Shown: piece by piece, positions 1 to 8,454 of the stretch
Position numbering within the stretch: position 1 is the stretch's first letter
How the letters are laid out: each line of letters opens with the position of its first letter
From: Candidatus Brocadia sp. WS118
Lineage (GTDB): Bacteria; Planctomycetota; Brocadiia; Brocadiales; Brocadiaceae
NCBI GenBank assembly: GCA_007618135.1
Contig: PHFX01000149.1
Coordinates: 1-64,000, forward strand
Reading direction: 5' to 3'
DNA length: 64,000 nt
Translations under genes and position numbers: made by a program
Notes under the pieces: generated by a model
What the model saw: the letters and a program-made list of their open reading frames with translations, nothing else
What the model was told of the DNA's origin: nothing
The model's database searches: none

Positions 1-534
1 CCGTATGGCATTTATGATCTGGGATTGAATCGTGGATTTGTTAACGTAGGTACGGATCACGATACAGCCGTCTTTGCGGTTGCGTCCATTCGGGGGTGGT
101 GGCGACACGAGGGCCGCACGTTATACCCCAAGGTGACCGAACTATTGATTACGGCCGATAGTGGGGGGAGTAATGGTTATCGATTGCGCCTATGGAAACG
201 AGAACTACAGAAAATGGCGGACGAGATCGACATTCCTATTTCCGTGTGTCACTTCCCACCGGGAACGAGCAAGTGGAACAAGGTCGAGCATCGCCTCTTC
301 TCGTTCATTTCGTCCAACTGGCGGGGTGAACCGCTGCGAGATTATGAAACGGTTGTCCGCCTGATTGTTGGAACGACAACGGCCAAGGGGCTGGCGGTGG
401 TATGCCGTCTTGATAGACGGAAATACCCAATAGGATGCAAAGTTAATGACGTGGAAATGGCGAAAATTAATCTCGTTCCAGATAAATTTCATGGCGAATG
501 GAACTATCGAATTCAACCAAGCAAAAATACCTAA
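1..534 (+). CDS. ISAzo13-family transposase, C-terminal part (cut by window edge)
   Basis: The reading frame is open from base 1, so the gene begins outside the window. The visible 177 codons match the C-terminal half of the ISAzo13-type DDE transposases that are common in planctomycetes. The catalytic-core segment 'ITADSGGSN' carries an Asp. The later 'SKWNKVEHRLFS' carries the Glu. The ending 'FHGEWNYRIQP' is the usual C-terminus of this family. The enzyme would cut and join DNA to move its insertion sequence. The visible part shows no frameshift, so this may be an intact copy whose 5' half lies to the left. I could not define the terminal inverted repeat of the element in the following 300 bases. 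Confidence 0.85.
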   Translation, partial: PYGIYDLGLNRGFVNVGTDHDTAVFAVASIRGWWRHEGRTLYPKVTELLITADSGGSNGYRLRLWKRELQKMADEIDIPISVCHFPPGTSKWNKVEHRLFSFISSNWRGEPLRDYETVVRLIVGTTTAKGLAVVCRLDRRKYPIGCKVNDVEMAKINLVPDKFHGEWNYRIQPSKNT

Positions 535-849
535 TTGTAAATTTAATTTATTGACGACTATTAACGGTGAGTTTGTGTTAGATGGTCGTGCGCTTTATCA
601 AAGCGATATCATTATTTTGATATCGTATATTGGATATCAACCGGACTAATCTGTCAGGCAACAACATCAAAAAAACCTTAGCTTAATTTCTTAACGGTAA
701 ACTGCTTACCATTACGAAATCCTACCAGTAGGAGCGTCTCTTGGGCAATATCTGCCGATTGAATATAAAATGGTTGAAGGCAGTTAGGAAATGCTATTGT
801 AGTTTCATAAACGAATTTAACGTACGTGAAAACGAGAAAATTTTCCAAA
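535..849. other. Intergenic stretch after the transposase
   Basis: This stretch is AT-rich and contains no supported gene. It must contain the right end of the insertion sequence, but I cannot place that end without the left end. A small hairpin built on 'gatatca...ttgatatc' lies near 604-625. Confidence 0.4.
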
Positions 850-2058
850 TCAAAATGCTGCTGTTAATCCTAAATAAAAAGTATTTTTTGAATACCCCAA
901 AGTATCGATATCGTAGTCACTTTTTATGTAAGAATATGTAAAACTGCCGAACAAGTTCTTATAAATGGCATATGAGAAAGTGGAAGTTGCACCCATAAGT
1001 GTTTGCTCGTAATTACCGATAATATATTCGCCTTTCCCATAAAAAGTTGATAAATTATAGTTAATTCTCTCTGAGATTTCTCTTGACAAAGAAAGAGTGG
1101 AATTCCACTGTTCAAAAATATCAGGAACGAAAGGAGTCACAGCATAATCCTTATAAAATGAAATACTTACACGGGTATTGATATCTTTCTCGTATGAAAT
1201 TGATGCGCTATAATTCTGTTTGGCAAAATTTTCTATGTCGAATGAATTTATAAAATCACGTCCGGTGCCCATGCTAAAAGAAAGTCTTTTTGTAATATTT
1301 TGTGTTACCCCTAAGGCAATTGCATGTTCTGCAGCGTCCATTTCATTGTCAAATTGCACATCGAGATAATCATATGATAATGAAAAAGAAGTCGATGGTG
1401 TAAATGAATAATTTGCTGAAATTCCAGGTTTGTTTGAAAAAGAACCTGGTATATCTATCCCAGAATAAAGGTCCAAAGTATTTGCATATCTAAAGCTAGC
1501 CGAAAGTTGTTTGTTGATGTCTCTTGAATAATAGAAATTTAATCTGTTCTTAAAATAGTCCCATCTGCCATTTGGTCTTCCGAATTGATCAACATAGAAA
1601 TCCTCACTCGAAAATAATGGCGCTTCTGTATGACTGAAGGAATTTGAAAGACTTATTCGGTCATATTCAGAAAATTCATGTGAAAAAATAAAATTTACAT
1701 CTTCAGAAATATTATTAAAAGCACTGTTTTCCGCAAAGGTATGATTTATTATGTTGCCAGTTAATGATAAATACCTCCTTTTGCCCTCATAATTTACACC
1801 AAAAACAAAGCCTATATCCGTGATAAAATCGTTTGTTAGATTTTCTTTAGAAAAAGTAATATTGTCATCAAAGGTCTCAGCAATTTGCAAGCTTTTTATA
1901 CCAATATCAAAACCTTTATATTTATAAGAAAGGAAATCTGAATAATTTAAAAAGGTAGGTATTATTCCACCATCAGAAGAGTAAGTTTTTGAAATGGCAA
2001 GCGTAAAAATAAACCCTAAAAAAAAGAATATTGATACAATTTTTTTCAAATTATTCAC
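850..2058 (-). CDS. Outer-membrane beta-barrel protein, function unknown
   Basis: The protein is 402 aa with a signal peptide: a lysine pair, then a hydrophobic run through residue ~23 and 'AISKTYSS'. The rest is alternating hydrophobic and polar residues rich in Ser, Tyr, Asn and Phe, with many short strands ending in aromatic residues. It ends in 'NTFYLGLTAAF', and a terminal Phe on the last strand is the usual signal for outer-membrane barrel assembly. No enzyme motif is visible. It resembles the outer-membrane beta-barrel proteins often found with exopolysaccharide or PEP-CTERM loci, but no such locus is next to it. The start is a GTG with no strong ribosome site, so the N-terminus is provisional. 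The gene stands alone on the minus strand. Confidence 0.7.
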   Translation of the reverse strand: MNNLKKIVSIFFFLGFIFTLAISKTYSSDGGIIPTFLNYSDFLSYKYKGFDIGIKSLQIAETFDDNITFSKENLTNDFITDIGFVFGVNYEGKRRYLSLTGNIINHTFAENSAFNNISEDVNFIFSHEFSEYDRISLSNSFSHTEAPLFSSEDFYVDQFGRPNGRWDYFKNRLNFYYSRDINKQLSASFRYANTLDLYSGIDIPGSFSNKPGISANYSFTPSTSFSLSYDYLDVQFDNEMDAAEHAIALGVTQNITKRLSFSMGTGRDFINSFDIENFAKQNYSASISYEKDINTRVSISFYKDYAVTPFVPDIFEQWNSTLSLSREISERINYNLSTFYGKGEYIIGNYEQTLMGATSTFSYAIYKNLFGSFTYSYIKSDYDIDTLGYSKNTFYLGLTAAF

Positions 2059-2160
2059 TGTTATTTTGTTTAGGTATAACTAACAATTGAATTAACAGGC
2101 ATGCCATATTTTTTATACATTATATAAATTGAAATGAAAATTGCAATTGAAAATAAAATT

Positions 2161-2266
2161 AGTGGGGTATGCACTTAACTGCACTTGGTAGCATATGTAG
2201 TATATAAAGCCGCACTCAGAATACAATATAATATTAGGGCAGGTGTCATCAAGTGCATATCCCACT
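2161..2266. repeat. Inverted repeat pair, 16-bp arms (possible small MITE or stem-loop)
   Basis: The arm at 2161-2176 (agtggggtatgcactt) is the reverse complement, with one mismatch, of the arm at 2251-2266. The 74 bases between them are non-coding. The rest of 2059-2532 is AT-rich and shows no gene. Confidence 0.5.
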
Positions 2267-2532
2267 TAAAATGAACAATAGAGAATGCTCATGGGTTTTT
2301 ATGCTATATGAATTTTTTTGCTGAGTAAATTTAATAACCATTTTTTTGATTGACAAAAGCACCAATGTCCGATACTCTAAATATTTCATATCAACTTTTC
2401 TGATATGAATTATTGATTGAGCCTTATCCGAAATATTAAAAGTCTTGCGTATTTTATAGTCATGACAAGCAGTTGCTTGCTTGGAATTATTACCCTTATC
2501 CTTAAAGATTATTTGTGAGGAATTATAAACCA

Positions 2533-2763
2533 ATGACAGAAAGTATTAAAAAAATAACAAAAAAAACGAGTATTGGGGATATCATAAAACAATATCCCGA
2601 AGCGGAGGTGGTTGTAAAGAAATATTTTGGAGCTGGTTGTTTTACGTGTCCCGGGTCAAAAACAGAGGATGTGGCTTTTGGCGCTGCTATGCACAGTATC
2701 GATCCGGAAGTAATAGTTAAAGAACTGAATGACGTTATCGAAAAGAAAAATACTAACCCTTAA
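2533..2763 (+). CDS. DUF1858 small redox-type protein
   Basis: This 76-aa protein has the DUF1858 pattern: 'TSIGDIIKQYPEAEVVVKKY' followed by 'GCFTCPG' with a Cys-x2-Cys pair. Members of this family are predicted disulfide or Fe-S-linked helical proteins, often beside Nfu or hybrid-cluster genes. A GTG at 2515 would add six residues, but GAGG at 2517-2520 is better placed as the ribosome site for the ATG at 2533. The gene is followed 15 bases later by the Nfu-type gene, so the two are likely co-transcribed. A role in Fe-S or persulfide handling is inferred from this context; it is not shown by the sequence. Confidence 0.75.
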   Translation: MTESIKKITKKTSIGDIIKQYPEAEVVVKKYFGAGCFTCPGSKTEDVAFGAAMHSIDPEVIVKELNDVIEKKNTNP

Positions 2764-2778
2764 CCTGGGAGGACTTTC

Positions 2779-2997
2779 ATGAAAGAGAAGATAGAAGAAG
2801 CGTTGAAAAATATCAGACCTGCATTACAAGCGGATGGGGGCGATATAGAACTGGTAGATGTGCAAGATGGTGTTGTAAAGGTACGTTTAAGGGGCGCGTG
2901 TGGCACGTGTCCAAGTGCACTTATGACCTTAAAATATGGTGTAGAAGAACGACTCAAAGAAGAGATTCCTGAAGTAAAGTCCGTCGAACTTGCATAG
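2779..2997 (+). CDS. Nfu-type Fe-S cluster scaffold (NifU C-terminal domain)
   Basis: The protein is 72 aa, almost exactly one NifU C-terminal domain. It has 'IRPALQADGGDIELVDV' followed by 'RGACGTCPSA', whose Cys-x2-Cys ligates a transferable [4Fe-4S] cluster across a dimer, and a family-typical C-terminal helix. It lacks the A-type domain found in NfuA of proteobacteria. A good ribosome site (GGGAGG) lies just upstream. Its position after DUF1858 and upstream of a ThiF-type enzyme suggests it delivers clusters within a small sulfur module. The function assignment to the family is firm; the clients are unknown. Confidence 0.88.
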   Translation: MKEKIEEALKNIRPALQADGGDIELVDVQDGVVKVRLRGACGTCPSALMTLKYGVEERLKEEIPEVKSVELA

Positions 2998-3198
2998 CTT
3001 AGCGTAACTACGTTGCTACAAATTCCCCGGTAAACGGTAGGATAAGCGTTCCCGATTGTCATTATGATGTCAACCGGGACGGTTGACCTACCTCAGTGGA
3101 TTAAGGGATGTGCGAAATTGGCATATGGAATGTGTGTTGTCTTGTCAATCTTTAAGCCGGTGTAATTTTACTTAAACTTCATCCTGAGGAGCTTTTGA

Positions 3199-3876
3199 AT
3201 GAGTTTAGTATTAGGGCCAATCCATCATTGGATGTACGGCAAAATTAAAACTACCGAGGCAAGAGAGTCTGCTATTGTTTCTGCATTTAAAACCAGGTAC
3301 GGTGCAGAGGCGGATAAAATCCTTGATCAGGTATATAAAAAATACCCAAAATCGGCCGGCAATAAACCTCTTGAAGAATTACTAGCCAACAAAGCCATTC
3401 ATCAGGGCATTCAAAGTCTCATTATTGCAGCAGAAACTCGGGAAGCGGCCACGATTGCCTCCTTCTGCGCAAAATTTAATGACGCTGCACAAATAGCGGC
3501 TGAGGCGGCCCATGAGTATGGTATTAGTTGTGGAAAAGAAGCTATCAAGAGCAAAGGATTAACACCGGCTGATTGCAGTAATACCGCAAAGGCCTTCGAG
3601 GTCATGGGCGAATATCTTTGCGACGGAATGCCCTGCGACCGGGGTGCACAGGTGGTGGCGGAATCTGAAAAAAGCACCTCATGGGATCATGAGAGTTGTG
3701 TTCACGAACCCTATTGGCAAGACGCAGGGGCAGATTTTTTAACGATGTGCAACATTGTGAATGAATGGATTGCCGGGTTTGGTGAAGGAATAAATTCCCA
3801 AATCGGATATAAACGGGAAAAAGCCCTTGCTACGGGAGACGCTTCTTGCCTGAGTAATTTCACCATAAAAAGCTAG
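3199..3876 (+). CDS. Conserved hypothetical, possibly ATC-hydrolase-like
   Basis: This 225-aa soluble protein has no signal peptide. The N-terminus 'GPIHHWMYGKI' has paired His and a Trp. The C-terminal half has several Cys ('CDGMPCDRG', 'ESCVHEPYW', 'LTMCNIVNEWIAGFGEGIN') arranged as in metal- or thiol-dependent enzymes. The spacing faintly recalls the L-2-amino-thiazoline-4-carboxylate hydrolase family, but I cannot confirm that. Its stop is one base before the ATG of the ThiF-type gene, so the two are translationally linked and probably act together. A good ribosome site (GAGGAGC) precedes the ATG. Function is not assigned. Confidence 0.6.
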   Translation: MSLVLGPIHHWMYGKIKTTEARESAIVSAFKTRYGAEADKILDQVYKKYPKSAGNKPLEELLANKAIHQGIQSLIIAAETREAATIASFCAKFNDAAQIAAEAAHEYGISCGKEAIKSKGLTPADCSNTAKAFEVMGEYLCDGMPCDRGAQVVAESEKSTSWDHESCVHEPYWQDAGADFLTMCNIVNEWIAGFGEGINSQIGYKREKALATGDASCLSNFTIKS

Positions 3877-3877
3877 C

Positions 3878-4903
3878 ATGTCTGAGCGTTATGCACGGCA
3901 GGTATTGTTCTACGGCATAGGGAGAGAAGGTCAAAAAACACTCATGGAGAAGACCGCCGTGCTCGTAGGCTGCGGTGCATTAGGGTGTACGTCAGCAAAT
4001 CTTCTCGTCCGGAGTGGTATAAAGTGTCTAAAAATAATAGACCGCGATTACATTGAAGAAAGCAATCTCCAGCGTCAATCCCTATTCGATGAAGAAGACC
4101 TAAAACAAAACCTGCCAAAGGCTATTGCCGCACAAAAAAAACTTCAAAAGGCCAATTCCCTCATCCAGGTCGAATCTTTTGTTGCTGATCTGAATCCATC
4201 TAATATCGAAACCCTCCTGCAAGATGCGCATCTTGTCGTTGACGGAACCGATAACTTTGAGACGCGGTTCCTCATCAATGATTATTGCGTGAAGAACGGG
4301 ATACCATGGATTTATGGCGCCTGTATCGGAAGCACAGGTTTAACGATGAATATTATCCCGTCAAAAACCCCGTGTTTACGCTGCATGCTTGAAAATGTGC
4401 CGCCATTTGGCACCACCGAGACGTGCGATACCGAAGGGATCATTGCGCCCATCGCCAGTATGATTGCCTCTGTTCAGGTAGCAGAGGCCCTGAAAATTCT
4501 CACGCATAATTACGATGTCGTAAGTAAGGGACTCTTAAAGATCGACCTGTGGCGTAATGAAATAAAAAGGATATTTACAGAAGATATCAAAGATAAGACC
4601 GGTTGCATTGTATGTAGTCGGCATCATTATGAATTTTTGACAAAAGATACCTGTTCAACGATAACCACCCTGTGTGGCAGAAACGCCATACAAATCTTAC
4701 CTCCTAACGGATCGAAATTAGATCTGACGAAACTTGCTACACGGTTGGAAAAGGTAGGAAAAATATCCTATAACAGTTTTTTGTTACGGCTGAAGACCGG
4801 TAAGTATGAGTTAACCATATTTCCCGATGGACGTTCAATTATCTCAGGGACAAATGATCTTGCCACTGCAAAGGGGCTTTATGCAAAATACATAGGCATG
4901 TAG
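3878..4903 (+). CDS. ThiF/MoeB/HesA-family E1-like adenylyltransferase
   Basis: The protein is 341 aa. 'RYARQVLFYGIGREGQ' and the Rossmann motif 'VLVGCGALGCTSANLLVRSG' are followed by 'IIDRDYIEESNLQRQSLF' (the ATP-binding Arg/Asp region) and 'VDGTDNFETRFLINDYC'. Two Cys-x2-Cys pairs ('CLRC', 'CIVC') form the structural zinc site. Such enzymes adenylate the C-terminal glycine of a ubiquitin-like sulfur carrier. No carrier gene is visible here. The last ~95 residues look like a sulfur-carrier-activating accessory domain, not a rhodanese. It lies directly behind the 225-aa gene and ends the module. Confidence 0.85.
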   Translation: MSERYARQVLFYGIGREGQKTLMEKTAVLVGCGALGCTSANLLVRSGIKCLKIIDRDYIEESNLQRQSLFDEEDLKQNLPKAIAAQKKLQKANSLIQVESFVADLNPSNIETLLQDAHLVVDGTDNFETRFLINDYCVKNGIPWIYGACIGSTGLTMNIIPSKTPCLRCMLENVPPFGTTETCDTEGIIAPIASMIASVQVAEALKILTHNYDVVSKGLLKIDLWRNEIKRIFTEDIKDKTGCIVCSRHHYEFLTKDTCSTITTLCGRNAIQILPPNGSKLDLTKLATRLEKVGKISYNSFLLRLKTGKYELTIFPDGRSIISGTNDLATAKGLYAKYIGM

Positions 4904-5067
4904 TAGTCGGTATTTAACTAACTCCATTGATTGAAAAAGAATTTCGAGGTAGCCAATTTTGGTAAAATCAAGAGCGAATTAGCGGGAAAAATAGTGTCGG
5001 TACAAGGTCATGACGACACCAAGATTATTCTTTGTCTTTCGGTGACTGTGTCGCCCGTTTGAAATAT
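4904..5067. other. Convergent intergenic region
   Basis: This lies between the convergent E1-like gene and cbiL. A 43-codon frame (4931-5062, plus) reads plausibly as protein but has no recognisable family or ribosome site, so it is not called. Confidence 0.3.
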
Positions 5068-5790
5068 CTAACCATTGAGCCCGTGCCTCGTCCGCCTTAC
5101 CATCAGCACGGACAGGTAACCCCGTCCACTCCCCTTCAGCGATACGATATCACACGTGAGATAGGCATCCTTTTGTCCAATGTACGAGGCAAACAGGGCA
5201 TTTTCTGTAAGCTTCATCTCTTCGAGTAATTGAATCACCTCATCCAGCTTCTTGGCTACCTTCATCATAACCACAGTATCAAAGGTTTCCAGGAGAGGCC
5301 GCAAGGTTGCAATATCCTTTGGTACGGGAATTACTGCCAATCGTTCGTCTCCCGTCAATAACGGGTAATTTGCCATGCAAGCCGCTGCATTGTACGAGGT
5401 GATCCCTGGAATGGTATGTATGGCATGTGCCGGCAGCATGGTGTGCAGATGACGCAGCAAATAAATATAGGTGCTGAATGTCATGGGATCGCCTAAGGTG
5501 AGATATGCAACATCGTTTCCGTTTCTGACTTCTGTACGAATTTCTTCGGCGGCCGTAAGCCATGCGGCATTGAGTATGGATTTGTCCTTCGTCATAGGGT
5601 AAACCTGCTCGATTACCCTCTTTTTTTTTACATAATCCTTAACAATCTCCAATGCCAGGCTCTCTTCTTTGGTATCTGATTTTGGGACAAAGATACAACC
5701 GGCCATTTGAATGACATGAATTGCCTTTAAGGTGAGAAGTTCCGGATCGCCCGGACCCAGGCCAATGCCGTAAAAGTTACCTAATTTCAT
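5068..5790 (-). CDS. cbiL: Precorrin-2 / cobalt-precorrin-2 C20-methyltransferase
   Basis: The protein is 240 aa, the normal length. It belongs to the tetrapyrrole (corrin/porphyrin) methylase superfamily: 'FYGIGLGPGDPELLTLKA' at the N-terminus, the SAM-site motif 'LGDPMTFSTYIYLL', and 'IPGITSYNAAAC'. The 'LTLGDP...STY' form distinguishes C20-methyltransferases from other cobalamin methylases. It moves a methyl from S-adenosylmethionine to C20 of the corrinoid ring in the cytoplasm. The start ATG overlaps the 3' end of cbiE by 14 bases, so cbiD-cbiE-cbiL form one minus-strand operon. Confidence 0.92.
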   Translation of the reverse strand: MKLGNFYGIGLGPGDPELLTLKAIHVIQMAGCIFVPKSDTKEESLALEIVKDYVKKKRVIEQVYPMTKDKSILNAAWLTAAEEIRTEVRNGNDVAYLTLGDPMTFSTYIYLLRHLHTMLPAHAIHTIPGITSYNAAACMANYPLLTGDERLAVIPVPKDIATLRPLLETFDTVVMMKVAKKLDEVIQLLEEMKLTENALFASYIGQKDAYLTCDIVSLKGSGRGYLSVLMVRRTRHGLNG

Positions 5791-6436
5791 GGTTCGTATT
5801 TTTTATGATCACTACAGCAGAACCGCTGGTATTCATATTTGTCGCTGAGGCTAAATCTGTCTCATGGATAGACTCTTCCGGAAGGGAAAGATTTTTGCAG
5901 ATAAACATCTGTCTCTTCTGTATGCCTTGTTTTATTAAGTGTCGCGCGATAACGGCGGGTGTATTTTTATGATCGGTCAGGATACCGACCTTATTATATT
6001 CCCGGACCTTTTTAACGAGCTGCTCATATTTGTCATTTCTTCCGTGCAAACTGATGAAACAGGCGTCATCCCAGCTTTCACCGGCGGCTGCAAAGGCAAG
6101 CTGCATGCTGCTAATGCCCGGAATGATGGTGCAACGTTCACGTCCCATCTTCCTGACAATCATCCTGGTGTAACTGAAGAAACACGGATCGCCGCTCACG
6201 AGCACCACCACCTGTTTTGAGCGGCTCCATTCGGCAATCTTTTGTACCAAAACACCGTAATTCTTTTCCAGGACAACCTTCTCTGCATCAACACCAGGAA
6301 AAAGTTTCAATAAGCGCCGGCTCCCTACCAGGATACGTGCTTTTTTTATGTTATAAAGGGCCTTGGGAGATATATACGACTTTAACCCCGGCCCGCAACC
6401 TACGATAATAACTTTGTCTTTGTGTGATTCAGCCAT
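5777..6436 (-). CDS. cbiE: Cobalt-precorrin-7 C5-methyltransferase
   Basis: The protein is 219 aa, a single-domain CbiE without the CbiT decarboxylase fused to it. It starts 'VIIVGCGPGLKSYISPKA' and has 'VLVSGDPCFFSY' and 'IPGISSMQLAFA'. The segment 'SWDDACFISLHGR' is diagnostic for the CbiE/CobL N-terminal domain. It methylates C5 in the late corrin pathway. No cbiT is in this window, so that step must be encoded elsewhere. The gene overlaps the end of cbiD by 37 bases. Confidence 0.92.
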   Translation of the reverse strand: MAESHKDKVIIVGCGPGLKSYISPKALYNIKKARILVGSRRLLKLFPGVDAEKVVLEKNYGVLVQKIAEWSRSKQVVVLVSGDPCFFSYTRMIVRKMGRERCTIIPGISSMQLAFAAAGESWDDACFISLHGRNDKYEQLVKKVREYNKVGILTDHKNTPAVIARHLIKQGIQKRQMFICKNLSLPEESIHETDLASATNMNTSGSAVVIIKNTNHEIR

Positions 6437-7656
6437 AACTGAGCGCTATCCGAAATACCTACCACCGACCCCTTCATATCAAATAAAATAACCCCAATCT
6501 CTGCCGGGGAGGACTGCTGTCCGCCCGTATAAAATGCATGTACCTTATCCTCAATCTTCTGCGCAATTTCATCCATTATAGACAAATTCCCGTAGTTGCG
6601 CAACAGTTCTACTATTCCCTCTACGGTGGTAGCTTCTTTTACACCATGAAGCAGAGCACTTGAGAGAAGATGGTCTGTCGTACGAGAGATATCAGATAAC
6701 GTGTTTTTGTCTTCTCCGGATTCCCTTTTAGGGATCAGGTGTTTGGTGTCGGGGGGCAGGTTTTTTGTTTCAGTCTTCTGACCTCTGACCCCTGACCTCT
6801 GAGCCCTATTCTGCATGTGCTGCTCTATGATATCTACCAGAATATCATTTGCAGGTTGAGAAACGGCGCTGTGGGTTTGAAAATCACCGCGCAACAATTT
6901 TGCCAACTTACCCGGATGCCCTGCAAGGATAACGTTTTTAAAGCGTCTTTCCCTGGCCGCATCCAGCATAAATCCCACAAAGTTGCTGATCTGAATGATC
7001 TGATCTTTGGGAATGCCAACCAAATTCAATAGAGAGCGCTCACCTAAACTGCCCGGCACGAGTACGACGGTTTCGTATCCAATTCCCCTGGCAATATCGA
7101 GTCCGCATAACAGGGAGGTCTTGAAGGCGTCTTCTGACATGGGACGCACAATCCCTGTGGTACCAATAATGGAAATGCCTCCCAGAATGCCGAGTTTGGA
7201 ATTGAATGTCTTTTCACTTAAAGCCCTTCCATTGGGTACTGAAATGATGATCCTTACTCCATTCCTTTTGCCAATCACTTCTCTCACCGCATATTCAATC
7301 ATGCGTCTTGGAACAGGGTTAATTGCTGCATGACCAACAGGCACCTGGAGTCCCGGTTTTGTTACCCGGCCCACGCCTTCACCACCATCGATCTCAATGG
7401 TTTCCCCAAAAATCCGCTCAACATGTGCATACACCTTGCATCCGTCCGTCACATCCGGATCGTCCCCTGCATCTTTTTGAACAGCACAACCTGCCGCATT
7501 GTCTGATAGTTGTTTATCAAGAATGGCAAGCTTGAGCTTTAGGCCTGCCGGCGTATCAATTTCTATTTCATCAGGAATTGCACCGTGAAACAACCCTATT
7601 GCCGCCGCCTTGGCCGCGGCAGTTGCGCAACTGCCCGTTGTATAACCAAATCTCAT
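6400..7656 (-). CDS. cbiD: Cobalt-precorrin-5B C1-methyltransferase
   Basis: The N-terminus 'MRFGYTTGSCATAAAKAAA' is the CbiD hallmark. 'DPDVTDG', 'GGEGVGRVTKPGL', 'INPVPRRMI' and 'GGISIIGTTGIVRPMSE' follow in family order. A TTG four codons upstream could also start translation, but the ATG at 7656 gives the family-typical end. The enzyme methylates C1 after ring contraction in the anaerobic B12 pathway. Oddity: residues of about 283-318 ('NRAQRSGVRGQKTETKN...' onwards) are a hydrophilic insert whose DNA (about 6700-6810) contains tandem 'acctctgacc/cctgacctct' repeat units. It looks like a dispersed repeat that has inserted in frame in a loop. Confidence 0.92.
   Translation of the reverse strand: MRFGYTTGSCATAAAKAAAIGLFHGAIPDEIEIDTPAGLKLKLAILDKQLSDNAAGCAVQKDAGDDPDVTDGCKVYAHVERIFGETIEIDGGEGVGRVTKPGLQVPVGHAAINPVPRRMIEYAVREVIGKRNGVRIIISVPNGRALSEKTFNSKLGILGGISIIGTTGIVRPMSEDAFKTSLLCGLDIARGIGYETVVLVPGSLGERSLLNLVGIPKDQIIQISNFVGFMLDAARERRFKNVILAGHPGKLAKLLRGDFQTHSAVSQPANDILVDIIEQHMQNRAQRSGVRGQKTETKNLPPDTKHLIPKRESGEDKNTLSDISRTTDHLLSSALLHGVKEATTVEGIVELLRNYGNLSIMDEIAQKIEDKVHAFYTGGQQSSPAEIGVILFDMKGSVVGISDSAQLWLNHTKTKLLS
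6700..6810 (-). repeat. Repeat-derived in-frame insert in cbiD
   Basis: Bases 6775-6803 are built of alternating 'tgacctc' and 'tgacccc' units, and the neighbouring bases are G-rich. The codons remain open and add about 36 charged residues not expected in CbiD. The insert boundaries are approximate. Confidence 0.5.
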
Positions 7657-7726
7657 ATGTTGCCGCAAAATTAATTAGTTTCACCACTAAATGGGGAAAC
7701 AAGGGTTTATGATTTACCTCTAGCTA

Positions 7727-8109
7727 TTATTTATCCAAGGGACTCCGAACCCCTAAGATATTCTTTGAAGCAACATGGGTGTATATCATAGTTGTTTGAA
7801 GATTTGTGTGACCAAGCAATTCCTGAATTGTCCTGATATCATATCCACTCCCCAAAAGATGGGTTGCGAAACTATGCCGTAATGTATGTACGGATACCTG
7901 TTTCGTAATACCAGATTTGTAACAGATGACTTAAAGGCCTTCTGAAGTGATACAGGATGCAATAATGACGTCGTACCGTTTGTGTGCGGATCAACAGAAA
8001 GCGATTGAGAAGGAAAAAGCCAGAACCATGCCCATTCCTTGCCTGCATTGGGATATTTCTTTTTTACTAACGCTTTTTGGGTAAGGTAGTCTTTGAAAGC
8101 TGAAAGCAT
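7727..8109 (-). pseudogene. Integron-type tyrosine recombinase fragment, frameshifted
   Basis: The first part (8109 down to about 7925) encodes 'KKKYPNAGKEWAWFWLFPSQ', 'LSVDPHTN' and '[14 protein letters not shown]', the pattern of integron/superintegron integrases. A change of frame near 7915-7926 is then needed to read on: '[20 protein letters not shown]', '[18 protein letters not shown]' and '[20 protein letters not shown]', ending at the stop at 7727-7729. The second part holds the recombinase HxLRHS...LGH...Y catalytic residues. The N-terminal two thirds are missing. This is a dead remnant and not an active integrase. I saw no attC cassettes near it. Confidence 0.8.
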
Positions 8110-8454
8110 AATAAAACCAAATAATTATCAAAATTCCACATATTAATAAAATTAGAGTTATATTATGGAAGTATATTCAATATTTCAACATAATTTTCCT
8201 TGTATTTGTTTGACAACTGGTGAGATATGATATAATATGCTGGCTTTTATAGAATAAAGATAAAAATGAATGTTAGACGGGTGCTTCGCGCAGAGGAAAT
8301 AAAGAAACTGAAGCATAAACTACATTACAACGATTCATTATAGCTCCAATGGACAAGTAGAAACTATACATGGTATAGCATTGGTGTAACATTTTCTGTG
8401 ATTTGTCTTCATGATAGATGGAAGCTATGCATAAACAACAACAGGGAAGATGGT
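8110..8454. other. AT-rich intergenic region upstream of the GT14 gene
   Basis: I see no gene here. Base composition turns strongly AT-rich and stays so through the next gene, in contrast to the cobalamin genes. Confidence 0.4.
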
